A stretch of DNA of 38,116 bases, taken from Bacillota bacterium (GTDB taxonomy: Bacteria > Bacillota > Limnochordia > Darwinibacteriales > Darwinibacteriaceae). The notes beneath the pieces are model-generated. The model worked only from the letters and a program-made list of their open reading frames with translations. It searched no databases and was not told the DNA's origin. The stretch covers positions 1 to 38,116 of the forward strand of contig DUPN01000114.1 of assembly GCA_012838305.1 (NCBI GenBank). The letters run 5' to 3'. Numbering within the stretch: position 1 is the first letter of the stretch; every line of letters starts with the position of its first letter. A program made the translations under genes and the position numbers. Shown here piece after piece: positions 24,469-33,697 of the stretch.

Positions 24469-24497
24469 TTGACATTATTTTTTATTATGTATATTAT
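24469..24497 (+). promoter_or_regulatory. Promoter of the MarR-ftsH unit
   Basis: TTGACA (24469-24474), 17 bases, then TATTAT (24492-24497). TATAAT at 24499-24504 is an alternative -10, but its spacing of 24 is too long for this -35. The -10 region lies inside a tandem 9-base repeat. Confidence 0.75.
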
Positions 24498-24502
24498 GTA
24501 TA
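24485..24502 (+). repeat. Tandem 9-base direct repeat over the MarR promoter
   Basis: TTATGTATA occurs twice without gap (24485-24493 and 24494-24502), covering the -10. The position is right for an operator, most simply bound by the MarR protein encoded just downstream. Confidence 0.7.
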
Positions 24503-24552
24503 ATAGATAACTAAATGAGATCTGCTATTCACTATTAACAAAGGAGGCTATC

Positions 24553-24999
24553 ATGGATATCATTGAATTTCATGAACGCATTTGGGATCTGCTTCGTTCC
24601 ATTTCCAACGGAATTGATAGCACCCTCCGATCAATTGTGGATGGATTTGGGATCACGATGGTGCAGATGAGGCTTTTGGTTGAACTGAAAAGCTGCCAGG
24701 AGTGCACCATCGGCGAGTTAAGCGCAGCCATCGCATCCGCACCAGGCAACACCTCAGCCATGTGCAAAGCTCTAGAAAAAAAGGGGCTTCTTACCCGCAC
24801 CCGGGCCACCGAAGACGAACGTATTGTCTTGGTCTCCCTGAACGAGCACGGCCGGAACTTACTGGGGCGCGTTGAAAACGAGCTCAGTGCCAGGTGTAAC
24901 CCCATTTTGGGGGAGTATTCTGACGCAGATTACCAAGAGATCATCCAAGGAATGACGAAGCTGAAAGAAATCGTATCCAGTCTGCACAGTGGATTTTGA
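24553..24999 (+). CDS. MarR-family transcriptional regulator
   Basis: This is a 148-residue winged-helix regulator. The recognition region reads CTIGELSAAIASAPGNTSAMCKALEKKGLLTRTRATEDERIVLVSLNEHG, with the MarR hallmark of a D-E-R wing (EDERIVLVSL) followed by T/NEHGR. N- and C-terminal helices would form the dimer interface. AAAGGAGG 8 bases before ATG supports the start. It has a clear promoter with a 9-base tandem repeat that could be its own operator. The gene ends 27 bases before the FtsH start on the same strand, so the two are probably co-transcribed. MarR proteins often sense phenolic compounds, metals or oxidants; nothing here identifies the ligand. Confidence 0.9.
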   Translation: MDIIEFHERIWDLLRSISNGIDSTLRSIVDGFGITMVQMRLLVELKSCQECTIGELSAAIASAPGNTSAMCKALEKKGLLTRTRATEDERIVLVSLNEHGRNLLGRVENELSARCNPILGEYSDADYQEIIQGMTKLKEIVSSLHSGF

Positions 25000-25026
25000 T
25001 CCCAACAAATAGGGAGGTTAGTGTCT

Positions 25027-26853
25027 ATGCCAGAGCCAAAAAGGCCAACAAAAAAACCTTTGATCTTTTATTACCTTATCTCTTTACTTCTTGTTTTCTT
25101 GATCAACGCCGTCATCTTGCCCATGTTTATGCGGGATCAAGTCACGGCTGTGGATTACAGTGTTTTTCTCCAAGCGGTGGAAGAAAACCGAGTCACCCAA
25201 GTGGAGCTAAGCAGCGATGGCCAAGAAATCATGTATATCGCCACCGATCGCCATGGCCAGCTGCAACCGTACGTGACTGTGGCCATGCCCGATCCAAACC
25301 TGATTGAGAGACTGAGAGCTACTGATTCGAACATCCAGTTTTCTCGAATCAAACCAACCCAAATCTCACCCATTTTGACCTATCTCTTCAGCCTGCTCTT
25401 CCCAATTTTGCTCATCTTTGGTTTGGGTCGCCTTTTTTCCAGACAGCTGCAGCAGCGTATGGGTAATGCCATGTCCTTTGGCAAGAGCAGCGCCAAGATC
25501 TACGTGGAAGCCCAAACAGGCAAAACCTTTGCGGATGTGGCTGGACAGGACGAAGCAAAGGAAGCCCTGACGGAAATTGTGGATTTTTTGCACAACCCTG
25601 GCAAATACGCAGGGATTGGGGCAACCCTCCCCAAAGGCGCTCTTCTGGTCGGTCCTCCGGGAACAGGCAAAACTCTTTTAGCTCAAGCAGTGGCCGGCGA
25701 AGCAGACGTCCCCTTCTTTTCCATCTCGGGCTCAGAATTTGTGGAAATGTTTGTGGGAATGGGAGCGGCAAAGGTGCGAGACCTGTTTAAACAGGCCAAC
25801 GAAAAAGCACCCTGTATCGTGTTCATCGACGAGATAGACACGATTGGCAAAAAACGCGGTGACGGCGGATTCTCCGGTAATGATGAACGGGAGCAGACCC
25901 TCAATCAATTGCTGACAGAAATGGACGGATTTGACAGCCGCAAAGGGGTCGTGCTCCTGGCCGCCACGAACAGGCCCGAGTCCCTAGACCCCGCCCTCCT
26001 CCGCCCGGGGCGCTTTGATCGCCGCATCCCAGTTGAACTGCCGGATCTTGGGGGCCGAACGGCCATTTTGAAGGTGCATGCAGCCAAGGTGAAGATGGAG
26101 GCCGACGTGGACTTCGAAGCCATTGCCAGGGCCACAGCCGGGTCTTCAGGTGCGGATCTGGCCAACATTATCAACGAAGCCGCCTTGCGAGCAGTGCGCA
26201 TGGGACGGCAGCGTGTTAAACAGGAAGATCTCGAAGAAAGCGTCGAAGTGGTGATCGCAGGCTACGAGCGAAAAAATGCGGTCATTTCTCCTCAGGAGAA
26301 GGAACTCATTGCCTACCACGAGATTGGGCATGCCTTAGTGGCAGCTAAACAGACTAACTCCGCACCAATAACAAAGGTCACTATTGTCCCCCGCACCTCT
26401 GGAGCCTTGGGTTACACGATGCAGGTGGAAGAGGACGAACGCCACCTCATGAGTAAAGAGGATGCCATGAACAGAATCGCCATCCTGACGGGAGGACGTG
26501 CCGCTGAAGAGCTTGTCTTCAATACGGCTACCACGGGAGCGGCCAACGATATTGAACAAGCTACCAAATTGGCCAGGGCCATGGTCACCCGTTACGGCAT
26601 GAGTGAACAGTTTGGAATGGTTGCCTTTGAGAGCGTGATCAATCCCTACCTAGGAGGGGATGCGTCCTTGACCTGCTCAAGTGAAACATCAGCGGCAATT
26701 GACAAGGAAATCATCCGACTGGTGAAAAAGGGGCAGGAAAAGGCCATCAATATCCTTAAGGATAATTTGGATAAATTACACGAGTTATCCCGGGAGCTTC
26801 TAAAGAGGGAGACTCTCACCGGTCAAGAGTTCATGCACATCCTCGAAAGTTAA
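25027..26853 (+). CDS. ftsH: ATP-dependent zinc metalloprotease FtsH
   Basis: This is a membrane-anchored AAA+ protease that pulls out and degrades membrane and some soluble proteins. It has 608 residues. Two transmembrane helices (about 13-33 and 115-137) flank a short extracytoplasmic domain. The AAA+ part has Walker A GPPGTGKT (209-216), pore loop MFVGMGA (241-247), Walker B DEID (268-271) and the second region of homology with RPGRFDR. The protease site is HEIGH (431-435), with a third zinc ligand Asp at about 508 in [15 protein letters not shown] is the common form, so Ile is a small departure that keeps the zinc-binding residues. GTG 25021 is an alternative start three bases after GGAGG; ATG 25027 has better spacing. 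The link with a MarR gene suggests an inducible second FtsH rather than the housekeeping one. Confidence 0.94.
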   Translation: MPEPKRPTKKPLIFYYLISLLLVFLINAVILPMFMRDQVTAVDYSVFLQAVEENRVTQVELSSDGQEIMYIATDRHGQLQPYVTVAMPDPNLIERLRATDSNIQFSRIKPTQISPILTYLFSLLFPILLIFGLGRLFSRQLQQRMGNAMSFGKSSAKIYVEAQTGKTFADVAGQDEAKEALTEIVDFLHNPGKYAGIGATLPKGALLVGPPGTGKTLLAQAVAGEADVPFFSISGSEFVEMFVGMGAAKVRDLFKQANEKAPCIVFIDEIDTIGKKRGDGGFSGNDEREQTLNQLLTEMDGFDSRKGVVLLAATNRPESLDPALLRPGRFDRRIPVELPDLGGRTAILKVHAAKVKMEADVDFEAIARATAGSSGADLANIINEAALRAVRMGRQRVKQEDLEESVEVVIAGYERKNAVISPQEKELIAYHEIGHALVAAKQTNSAPITKVTIVPRTSGALGYTMQVEEDERHLMSKEDAMNRIAILTGGRAAEELVFNTATTGAANDIEQATKLARAMVTRYGMSEQFGMVAFESVINPYLGGDASLTCSSETSAAIDKEIIRLVKKGQEKAINILKDNLDKLHELSRELLKRETLTGQEFMHILES

Positions 26854-26866
26854 TTTCCCCCAAACG

Positions 26867-26901
26867 AAGGGCCGCCCTGCCATAAACAGGATGCGGCCCT
26901 T
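26867..26901 (+). terminator. Hairpin downstream of ftsH
   Basis: Stem AAGGGCCGC / GCGGCCCTT (26867-26875 and 26893-26901) encloses a second small stem CCTG/CAGG. It begins 13 bases after the ftsH stop and is followed by a T-rich but interrupted CCCTTGTTTGG, so termination is probable but not perfect. Confidence 0.6.
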
Positions 26902-26957
26902 CCCTTGTTTGGCAGGGATTTTTGGGTTTCGCAGAGAAATCTGCAAGAGGAGGTAGA

Positions 26958-27545
26958 ATGATGAGACCAACGAGAGAACAGGCATGGGAGATCCTTACCG
27001 AGTATACCAAGTCAGAGGCATTACTCCAACACGCCTTAGCTGTGGAGGCAGTGATGCGGCACTTTGCAGAACTGGCCGGTGAGGATCCTGATCCGTGGGG
27101 TGTAATCGGGCTGCTCCACGACCTCGATTACGAGCAGTATCCCCAGGAGCATTGTCACAAAACAGCGGAGATTCTAACAGAAAAAGGGGTTAATGCCCAG
27201 TATATTCGGGCCATCGGCAGCCACGGCTATGGCATTTGTACAGATATTGAGCCCCAGAGTGCGTTGGAGAAGACACTGTATACCATCGACGAGTTAACAG
27301 GCCTGATCAACGCCGTCTGCTTGATGCGCCCATCCAAGAGCGTGCTCGACCTGGAAGTGAAGTCGGTCAGGAAAAAGTTCAAACAGCCGAGTTTTGCTGC
27401 AGGCGTGAACCGGGCAGTGATTACCAAGGGCTGCGCAATGATGGGCATGGACCTTGCTGATGTCATTGCAGAAACCATTTTGGGTATGCGAAATGTTGCT
27501 GCTGCAATTGGATTACAGGGAGATCTTTCTGAAGTAGAAAAGTGA
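26958..27545 (+). CDS. HD-domain metal-dependent phosphohydrolase
   Basis: This is a soluble HD-superfamily protein of 195 residues. The metal-binding His-Asp pair is in GLLHDLDYEQYP, preceded by the first helix ALLQHALAVEAVMRHFAE with the upstream ligand His, and followed by HCHKTAEI and AIGSHGYG, as in the HDIG group predicted to cleave phosphate esters or nucleotides. Substrate cannot be told. The frame is open to TTG 26922, but AGAGGAGG lies just before the ATG pair at 26958/26961, so those are the likely starts. It is followed 21 bases later by the AraC-type regulator gene in the same orientation, perhaps sharing a transcript. Confidence 0.82.
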   Translation: MMRPTREQAWEILTEYTKSEALLQHALAVEAVMRHFAELAGEDPDPWGVIGLLHDLDYEQYPQEHCHKTAEILTEKGVNAQYIRAIGSHGYGICTDIEPQSALEKTLYTIDELTGLINAVCLMRPSKSVLDLEVKSVRKKFKQPSFAAGVNRAVITKGCAMMGMDLADVIAETILGMRNVAAAIGLQGDLSEVEK

Positions 27546-27566
27546 GCGGGAAGGCGGCCATAGCCA

Positions 27567-29618
27567 ATGCCAGGGACAAAGGTGAGGCTATTTGAAAACG
27601 TGTTTTGGCGCAGGACGGCCATGGTCCTTGTGATCATGGCGTTCTTCCTTAGTCTGCTCCTGGTTTTCTTCCAGATGTCCCAAAACTCGCTGATTGCGTC
27701 TCTGACGCGCATGAATAACGAATTCGTGGAACAAGTGGACACGGTCTCCGGCACCCTGCTGGAGATTATTCAAAACACAGCGATGCAGATGTTTTACTCC
27801 CGCTCCTTGGCCAAACTGCGCACTGTAGACGCGCTCACCAACCCTGAGCGCATCGCTGGATTGCGGGATCTGGGGAACTGGGTCAGCAGCAGTACCTTTT
27901 TATCCAGTGCGGTGATTTACAATTCTATAGCCGACACCATTTTCACCTCGGACGGAGGCCACATAGAGCGCCACCTCTTTTACGATCCAGCCACGGCCGG
28001 CCTGATGCTGTCCCAAGAAAAACACGGCTCAACGGGTCCCATGAAGCGACATACAGCCGAAGGCGATGTCTACTCCTTCCTGTTCTTCGAATCCAATGTG
28101 CCCCACGGCGGTTCTTTGCTACTCAATGTCAGGGCCCAATGGTATGAACAGCAGCTCCTGGGAATCTCCTCGGAACACAGCGCCGTTGTGGTAGACGAGG
28201 AAGGGACCATCTTGGTCACGGCCGACCAGTCGCTTACCGAGAAGACAACGGAGATCTGGCCCACATTGCTTCAGCGTGCGGAGGGAAACAAAGGGCACGG
28301 TTTTGTCCTCGATCCCGGCGGTAAGAGCGGCTGCATGTACTATCGACTATCCAATCTGGGGGTCTACTATCTCACCTTCTTTGAAACGGAGACCATCTTA
28401 CCAGGCTTAACCAAGGTCCGTAATTTCACAGTGCTTCTCTTGGCCGCCGTTACGGCTCTTTTAGTTGGCGGTGCCCTCTACGCGCTGTTCACATTGTACC
28501 TGCCCTTTAGGGCCATTCGCGAAGCTCTGATGCAATCGGGCTCAGCGGAGGTCAATGTGGTCCAGCAGGTGGATCGATTGCTGGAAAGTCAACTCGAACA
28601 GCAGCTGGCCGAACAGATGGAATGTCTCTTGCAGGGGGGAGAAACCCGTCTCTTGGGCTACCCAGCCTCCCTGCTGCTTGTAGCATCATCGGACTGTGCC
28701 CAAGTGCGCAATGAAGTTGAAAAACAGACCACCCTGCCCTCGCTCACCGCTGCGCATGCCTTTGGATGTGCTGTTATCGTCAGCGGCATGGGAGAAGAGG
28801 AAACAGGCCGTCTTTGCCTGGCTCTGGCCAGTGCCTTGGATTGCCGCTGTCTCTATGGGACACCCCGGGATTCCGCAGAAGAACTGGCTCAAAGCTATGG
28901 GAATTTGCTGGACCTCTGGCAGCGACGGTTCCTCTATGCGGGGCAGCAGGTTTTGTCGGAGAAGCTCACAGCCAATTATGACTCTCCCCTGGACTTTAGG
29001 ACCCAGGACACAGAGCCCCTATTTGCCTTTCTCAGGACCGGTCAGCTCGAAGAAGCCCGGTCCGAATGGAAACGGATTTTTGATCGAATCCGCTCGGCCA
29101 AATTCAATGATTTCCGCTTCTTCGTACGCTATATCTTGAATCATCTCCATACTATGCAGAGCGAGTTGGGCTTAGAGCTCCTGGTCAATGCCCAAGAGAT
29201 CCTGGAAGATCTCGAAGATATAGCCCATCTGCACCACTTTCTGGACAGTATGTTCACGCAGATCGTAGCAGCCCAAAGCAGTCGCAGAAAGGATAGCCTC
29301 CAGCAACTGGCGGCCAAGATCAATGAGCGAATCGATGTCGGCTTTGCAGACGACAGTCTTTCAGCCCAGAGTATTGCCGACGAAATGGGCATGAATGCAG
29401 CCTACATAGGGAGACTGTATCGGGAATGTACGGGGATATCCATTGGCGCGGCGATCAAGCAAATCCGTATTGAAAACGCAAAAAGGCTGCTCAAAGAAAT
29501 AAGGGAGCCAGTCAAGGAAATTGCGGGGCGCGTCGGATTTTCCAATACCAAGTACTTTTTTGTGGTCTTTAAAGAGCTGGTGGGTATGACCCCCAAAGAG
29601 TTCCAAAACAGAGAGTGA
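27567..29618 (+). CDS. Membrane-bound AraC-family regulator with extracytoplasmic sensor domain
   Basis: This is a 683-residue one-component regulator. A first helix at about 17-36 and a second at about 287-311 bracket an extracytoplasmic domain of about 250 residues, which looks like a dCACHE-type ligand sensor. The cytoplasmic part includes a helical linker (about 320-580) and a C-terminal AraC-type DNA-binding domain (about 586-683) with two helix-turn-helix units: LSAQSIADEMGMNAAYIGRLYRECTG and KEIAGRVGFSNTKYFFVVFKELVGMTP. This layout is common in Paenibacillus and Clostridia next to sugar ABC importers. The gene is convergent with the four-gene importer at 29677-34696, which is its most likely target. 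The ribosome binding site is weak (GGAAGG). Confidence 0.88.
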   Translation: MPGTKVRLFENVFWRRTAMVLVIMAFFLSLLLVFFQMSQNSLIASLTRMNNEFVEQVDTVSGTLLEIIQNTAMQMFYSRSLAKLRTVDALTNPERIAGLRDLGNWVSSSTFLSSAVIYNSIADTIFTSDGGHIERHLFYDPATAGLMLSQEKHGSTGPMKRHTAEGDVYSFLFFESNVPHGGSLLLNVRAQWYEQQLLGISSEHSAVVVDEEGTILVTADQSLTEKTTEIWPTLLQRAEGNKGHGFVLDPGGKSGCMYYRLSNLGVYYLTFFETETILPGLTKVRNFTVLLLAAVTALLVGGALYALFTLYLPFRAIREALMQSGSAEVNVVQQVDRLLESQLEQQLAEQMECLLQGGETRLLGYPASLLLVASSDCAQVRNEVEKQTTLPSLTAAHAFGCAVIVSGMGEEETGRLCLALASALDCRCLYGTPRDSAEELAQSYGNLLDLWQRRFLYAGQQVLSEKLTANYDSPLDFRTQDTEPLFAFLRTGQLEEARSEWKRIFDRIRSAKFNDFRFFVRYILNHLHTMQSELGLELLVNAQEILEDLEDIAHLHHFLDSMFTQIVAAQSSRRKDSLQQLAAKINERIDVGFADDSLSAQSIADEMGMNAAYIGRLYRECTGISIGAAIKQIRIENAKRLLKEIREPVKEIAGRVGFSNTKYFFVVFKELVGMTPKEFQNRE

Positions 29619-29634
29619 GCGATGACCCATGATC

Positions 29635-29665
29635 AAACCCTGCTGTTTGCACAGCAGGGTTTTTT
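29635..29665 (+). terminator. Strong terminator of the AraC-type regulator gene
   Basis: Perfect 12-base stem AAACCCTGCTGT / ACAGCAGGGTTT with loop TTGC ends in six T residues. It separates the regulator from the convergent importer operon, whose last stop is at 29677. Confidence 0.93.
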
Positions 29666-29676
29666 GGGATTGAGAC

Positions 29677-30786
29677 CTAGATCAACTGGCGCCGCTGGCG
29701 CTCTTTTTCCGCATCTTCATCCTCCACAGGATACCACATGGGTTCGACAAAGCGAACGCTGCAACTCTCGCCTTGGGAAAATGTGATCCGATGAGGAGTT
29801 TGCACCTTGAGGGTCTGGTTGCCGATGGGGACAACATACTCGGTACGGTCCGTCAAGAAGATCCTAGTCTGAATATGTGTCTGGTAGCCGCCGGCCGCTC
29901 CCAGTTCGATGGCATTGGGGCGAGAAGCCATGATCATTTCCCGGTCAGCGCCTTGCGGTACAGGGACATCCAGCGGATGTTCCAGATCCCCCTCGGGATA
30001 CGCCTGGCCGTCCCGGATGATCACCTTCAAAAAGGTACTTTCACCCAGGAAGCTGTGGACAAACCTGTTGATCGGCTTGTTATACAGATTCTCCGGTGTG
30101 TCAATCTGCATGATTTTGCCCATATCCGCCACCAGCATCCGATCGGATATCGCCATCGCTTCCGATTGGTCGTGCGTAACAAAGATGATCGTGAAGCCGA
30201 ATTTCCTTTGCAGTTCTTTCAGCTCAAAACGCATCGTTTCCCGCAGCTGAGGGTCAAGATTGGACAGGGGCTCATCCAGGAGCATCACCTTCGGATTGGT
30301 CACAATGGAGCGGGCTAGGGCAATCCTTTGCTGCTGACCCCCGGATAAATCGGAGGGGAACACCCTCTCCAAACCGGTCAGACTGGTATGACGCAGCGCT
30401 TCCGCTACTCGCCGTTCAATCTCAGAGCGGTTCACCTTCTTGATCCGCAGAGGGAAGGCCACATTCTCAAAGACGTTTTTGTGGGGCCAGACGGCGAAGG
30501 CCTGGAAGACCATCCCCAGATCCCTCTCCTCGGGCGGAACATAGAGGTTGGATCGACTGCTGGACACAGGGCGTCCACTTAGGTAGATCTCGCCTTCCGT
30601 CAAGTCCTCAAACCCGGCAATCATTCTGAGGGCCGTTGTCTTACCGCAACCTGAGGGTCCGAGGATGGAAAAACACTCCCCTTCATACACTTCGAAGTTA
30701 AAGTCATCCACGGCCACCACATCTCCTAGGGTCTTGGTGACAAAACGCTTGGTAACATGTTTAAGCTGCACTTGTACTTGAGCCAT
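29677..30786 (-). CDS. ABC importer ATPase (FbpC/PotA class), second of two
   Basis: This is a cytoplasmic ATPase of 369 residues. Walker [10 protein letters not shown] (about 40-48), Q-loop FQAFAVWPH, signature LSGGQQQR (about 143-150), Walker B VMLLDEP (162-168) and H-loop THD. After the ATPase domain a C-terminal OB/TOBE-like region (about 240-350) follows, as in ferric, spermidine and sugar-phosphate importers. It lies three bases after the permease stop and is the last gene of the operon. A second, distinct ATPase is encoded before the permease, so this transporter may use a heterodimer where related systems normally use a homodimer. The C-terminal Arg/Gln-rich tail is not conserved in general. 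Confidence 0.9.
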   Translation of the reverse strand: MAQVQVQLKHVTKRFVTKTLGDVVAVDDFNFEVYEGECFSILGPSGCGKTTALRMIAGFEDLTEGEIYLSGRPVSSSRSNLYVPPEERDLGMVFQAFAVWPHKNVFENVAFPLRIKKVNRSEIERRVAEALRHTSLTGLERVFPSDLSGGQQQRIALARSIVTNPKVMLLDEPLSNLDPQLRETMRFELKELQRKFGFTIIFVTHDQSEAMAISDRMLVADMGKIMQIDTPENLYNKPINRFVHSFLGESTFLKVIIRDGQAYPEGDLEHPLDVPVPQGADREMIMASRPNAIELGAAGGYQTHIQTRIFLTDRTEYVVPIGNQTLKVQTPHRITFSQGESCSVRFVEPMWYPVEDEDAEKERQRRQLI

Positions 30787-30789
30787 GGG

Positions 30790-32505
30790 CTAAACCCCCC
30801 TTCGATCTTTGTTCAGAGTGTTCACAACGGCATTGATGATAATGATCAGCACGATGGCCACAGAACCGAGGGCCGAAGCCTGGGGCATCATACCGGCATC
30901 GCGCAGAGAGTAGATTTGAACACCCAGTGTCCGGGTGTAAGGACCATAGAGCAGAACCGATGTGGTCACCTCACGCATGGCTGGCAAGAAGATCAAGAAG
31001 AAGCCGGAAACCATGGCAGGACGGATCAACGGAAGCGTAATGTCCTTCAAACTCTCCGTATGGGAGGCACCGCAGGTGCGGGCTGCCTCCTCCAGCGACG
31101 GATGCACCTGTAAGAGGGCAGCCGATGAAGTCTTCATGGAGAAAGACAGGTATCTGGCAATGTAAGCTATGAGGATAATCCACAGCGTGTTGTACAAGTT
31201 GATCCGCAGACTGCCCGACCAGGCCAGGATGACACCAATGGCCAGAACAGTTCCGGGAATGGAGTAAGGAAGCACCGATAGAATTTCCAAGGCCCCCGTA
31301 CCCTTGGGTTTGATTTTCTGGACAACATAAGCGATTAAGGTACCCAGCAGCATGCTGATGATGCCTGCGCTGATGGAGAGGACAAGGGAGTTCTTGATGG
31401 AAGCCAAAGTTCCACTGGTGGTAAAGATCCTCTGGTAGTTGGCTAGAGTGAAGTTGGCGGGGATCAGCGGCAGACCATAGGCGCGCACCAAACCCACCAA
31501 AAAAATCATGCCCAGAGGAACAACTACGATCACAACTAAGGTCGACAGGGCCAGCACAAAGAGGGGAATCCGGGCGCCGCGCAAGTTAATCAATGTGGGA
31601 CGCATGCTCTTACCCTTGATGATGTCGTATCCCCCGGAGCTGAGTACCTTCTTCTGAACCCATAAGGCCAGGGAAACAACGGCTACCAGCAAAATGGATA
31701 GAGCGGCCGCCTGACGTATGCCCTCGAAACTCCCTCCCGAACGGGCAATAACCGAATAGATCCGGGTGGGCAAGGTGAAGATTCCTTGTGAAAATCCCAG
31801 AATAGCCGGGACCCCAAAGTGTGCCAAGGAGCTGATCAGAATCTGCAATGCACCTGCAGAGATGGCAGGAGTGACCAAGGGGAGCGTGATCTTCCAGATC
31901 ACCTTGCCCTGCCTTGCTCCGGCAATGCGAGCACTTTCCTCCAAGGTAGGATCCATGCGCTCGAGTGCGCTTACCACCTGCATGAACACAAAGGGAAAGT
32001 AGTAGGAGATCTCGACGAAGACAATACCCCAGATGGTGTTAATGTTCAGGGGTGCCGAAGAAAGGTTAAAGGTCTGCATCAACCAGCGGTTCAGGTAGCC
32101 AGAACGACCGTTGAGCAGAAGATCCCAGGCCATGGCCCCCAAAAAGGGCGGGAACATGTAGGGGATCGTAAAGAGTGAACGCATCAGCTTCTTGCCGGGG
32201 ATATTGCTGCGCCCTAGAAGCCAGGCGTAGAAGACCCCCATGATGGTTCCAAAGACAGTGACAAGGGCTCCGATCTTGATTGTGTTCCACATGGAAGCGA
32301 TGGTGGTGTCCCGGGTCAGTTGGTCCACGATCAAATCTAGCGTAAACTTACCCTCATAGAAAAAAGCATGATAGACGATCATGAAAATCGGGGTAACCAC
32401 GATCACCAATAACAGCACAAAGCTCAGACCGGTCATCATACCGTCAAGGCTGAACCGACGTCCCTCCATAGCAGCAAGATCCCTGTTTTTTCGTAAATTG
32501 ATCAT
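30790..32505 (-). CDS. Fused two-domain ABC importer permease (FbpB/AfuB type)
   Basis: This is a 571-residue membrane protein with about 12 helices, formed by two fused transport domains. Each half has an EAA loop contacting an ATPase: ESARIAGARQGKVIWKITLPL (about 190-210) and EEAARTCGASHTESLKDITLPL (about 500-520). Duplication with fusion into one chain is typical of ferric-iron and hexose-phosphate importers of the FbpB/AfuB group. The gene lies five bases after the first ATPase stop and three before the second ATPase start, so it is translated as part of a tightly packed operon. The two EAA loops differ, consistent with contact with two different ATPases, but this also occurs in systems with a homodimer. 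Confidence 0.9.
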   Translation of the reverse strand: MINLRKNRDLAAMEGRRFSLDGMMTGLSFVLLLVIVVTPIFMIVYHAFFYEGKFTLDLIVDQLTRDTTIASMWNTIKIGALVTVFGTIMGVFYAWLLGRSNIPGKKLMRSLFTIPYMFPPFLGAMAWDLLLNGRSGYLNRWLMQTFNLSSAPLNINTIWGIVFVEISYYFPFVFMQVVSALERMDPTLEESARIAGARQGKVIWKITLPLVTPAISAGALQILISSLAHFGVPAILGFSQGIFTLPTRIYSVIARSGGSFEGIRQAAALSILLVAVVSLALWVQKKVLSSGGYDIIKGKSMRPTLINLRGARIPLFVLALSTLVVIVVVPLGMIFLVGLVRAYGLPLIPANFTLANYQRIFTTSGTLASIKNSLVLSISAGIISMLLGTLIAYVVQKIKPKGTGALEILSVLPYSIPGTVLAIGVILAWSGSLRINLYNTLWIILIAYIARYLSFSMKTSSAALLQVHPSLEEAARTCGASHTESLKDITLPLIRPAMVSGFFLIFLPAMREVTTSVLLYGPYTRTLGVQIYSLRDAGMMPQASALGSVAIVLIIIINAVVNTLNKDRRGV

Positions 32506-32510
32506 GAATT

Positions 32511-33596
32511 TCAGGCCCCCCTCGCGACAGCTGGATAATAATGGGGATTCAGAAACCTCAACCCCACTTCGCTGCCCTCTTTCGCCACTCCAACAAGTGT
32601 GGCATCGAGTGTACTCTGCTGAACCCGGAGTTCCCTATCGCCGGCCTGCACAAAATAATCGTACTCACTTCCCAAGAACACGCTGCGCCGTACTCTCGCC
32701 CGGATCGGCGATGCCCCATCAAAGGTGATATCGTTGGGACGAATCCCCATGTCCAAAGGCAGGCCGCCACCTACCTCGGGAGGTACCTCTTCGGGCCAGG
32801 GGACCATCTGGCCTCCCAAATCAAGATGGTACGCTGAGTCGATGAACTTCAAAGGAAGAAAGTTGGTGACACCAATGAACTCGAAGATGAAGCGATTCTT
32901 GGGTCGCAAAATGATGTCCTCGTCGGTTCCAATTTGGACCAACTCACCTTGGGGATCCATAATGGCCAATTGATCCCCCAAGTGCAGGGCGGCCCTTTGA
33001 TCATGGGTAATGTAGAAAATCGTGGTGCCAATATTGCGCTGCAGTTCTCGGATTTCGTTGAGCATTTGATCCCGCAACTTTGCATCCAGATTGGTAATCG
33101 GTTCGTCCAAGACGATCAAACTGTCACTGCTCATCAGAGCCCGGGCAATGGCCACCCGCTGCTGCTGTCCGCCAGAGAGCTGGCTGGGAAGATGATTGAT
33201 GTACTCACTCATGCTCACTTGTTTGAGTACATTTTGGACTCTTCGAGCGATTTCTTCCCTCTTGACCCGCCGTTTGCGCAAGGGATATGCAATGTTTTCC
33301 TTCACGGTTAAGTGGGGCCAGACAGCGTAGTCCTGAAACACAATGCCAATGCCGCGCCGTTCTGCAGGGACATTGATCCGTCTCTTGCTGCTGAACATGC
33401 AGACGTCATCGACATAGATCTCACCCTGATCCGGCCTGCTCAAGCCTAAGAGGCAACGCACCAGTGTCGTTTTTCCACAACCAGATGGTCCAACTAAACA
33501 CATGATCTCGTTTTTCGGCAACGACAGTGAAAAGTCTTTCAGTACCTGGTTATCGCCGTAACTGAAGGAAATGTTCTCAAATCTTACGTAGGCCAT
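32511..33596 (-). CDS. ABC importer ATPase (FbpC/PotA class), first of two
   Basis: This is a cytoplasmic ATPase of 361 residues, related to but clearly different from the one encoded after the permease. Walker [10 protein letters not shown] (about 37-45), Q-loop FQDYAVWPH, signature LSGGQQQR (about 140-147), Walker B LIVLDEP (158-164), H-loop THD, then a C-terminal OB/TOBE-like region (about 235-355, with [18 protein letters not shown]). All motifs needed for ATP hydrolysis are intact. AGGAGG precedes the ATG at 33596. It lies about 100 bases after the binding protein stop, with a hairpin in between, and five bases before the permease. Confidence 0.9.
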   Translation of the reverse strand: MAYVRFENISFSYGDNQVLKDFSLSLPKNEIMCLVGPSGCGKTTLVRCLLGLSRPDQGEIYVDDVCMFSSKRRINVPAERRGIGIVFQDYAVWPHLTVKENIAYPLRKRRVKREEIARRVQNVLKQVSMSEYINHLPSQLSGGQQQRVAIARALMSSDSLIVLDEPITNLDAKLRDQMLNEIRELQRNIGTTIFYITHDQRAALHLGDQLAIMDPQGELVQIGTDEDIILRPKNRFIFEFIGVTNFLPLKFIDSAYHLDLGGQMVPWPEEVPPEVGGGLPLDMGIRPNDITFDGASPIRARVRRSVFLGSEYDYFVQAGDRELRVQQSTLDATLVGVAKEGSEVGLRFLNPHYYPAVARGA

Positions 33597-33621
33597 GCTT
33601 TCCTCCTCCTGCTGATGATAT

Positions 33622-33664
33622 AAGGTGAGCAGCAGGCAATACCTACCCGCTGCTCCTTCACCTT
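33622..33664 (-). repeat. Hairpin between binding protein and first ATPase genes
   Basis: Arms AAGGTGAGCAGC (33622-33633) and GCTGCT...CACCTT (33649-33664) pair with a four-base bulge. No U-run follows. Hairpins in this place usually protect the upstream binding protein message and reduce expression of the genes after it. Confidence 0.6.
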
Positions 33665-33697
33665 CGTTCTCTAAACTTGTAGCTTTAAACTTCGCCT

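Noticed and set aside
27227-27754. Minus-strand frame of 175 codons across the HD-domain and AraC genes
   Set aside because: It is antisense to two supported genes and spans their junction.
29773-30318. Plus-strand open frame of 181 codons opposite the ATPase gene
   Set aside because: Antisense to a clear ABC ATPase; frame is open because of codon bias on the other strand.
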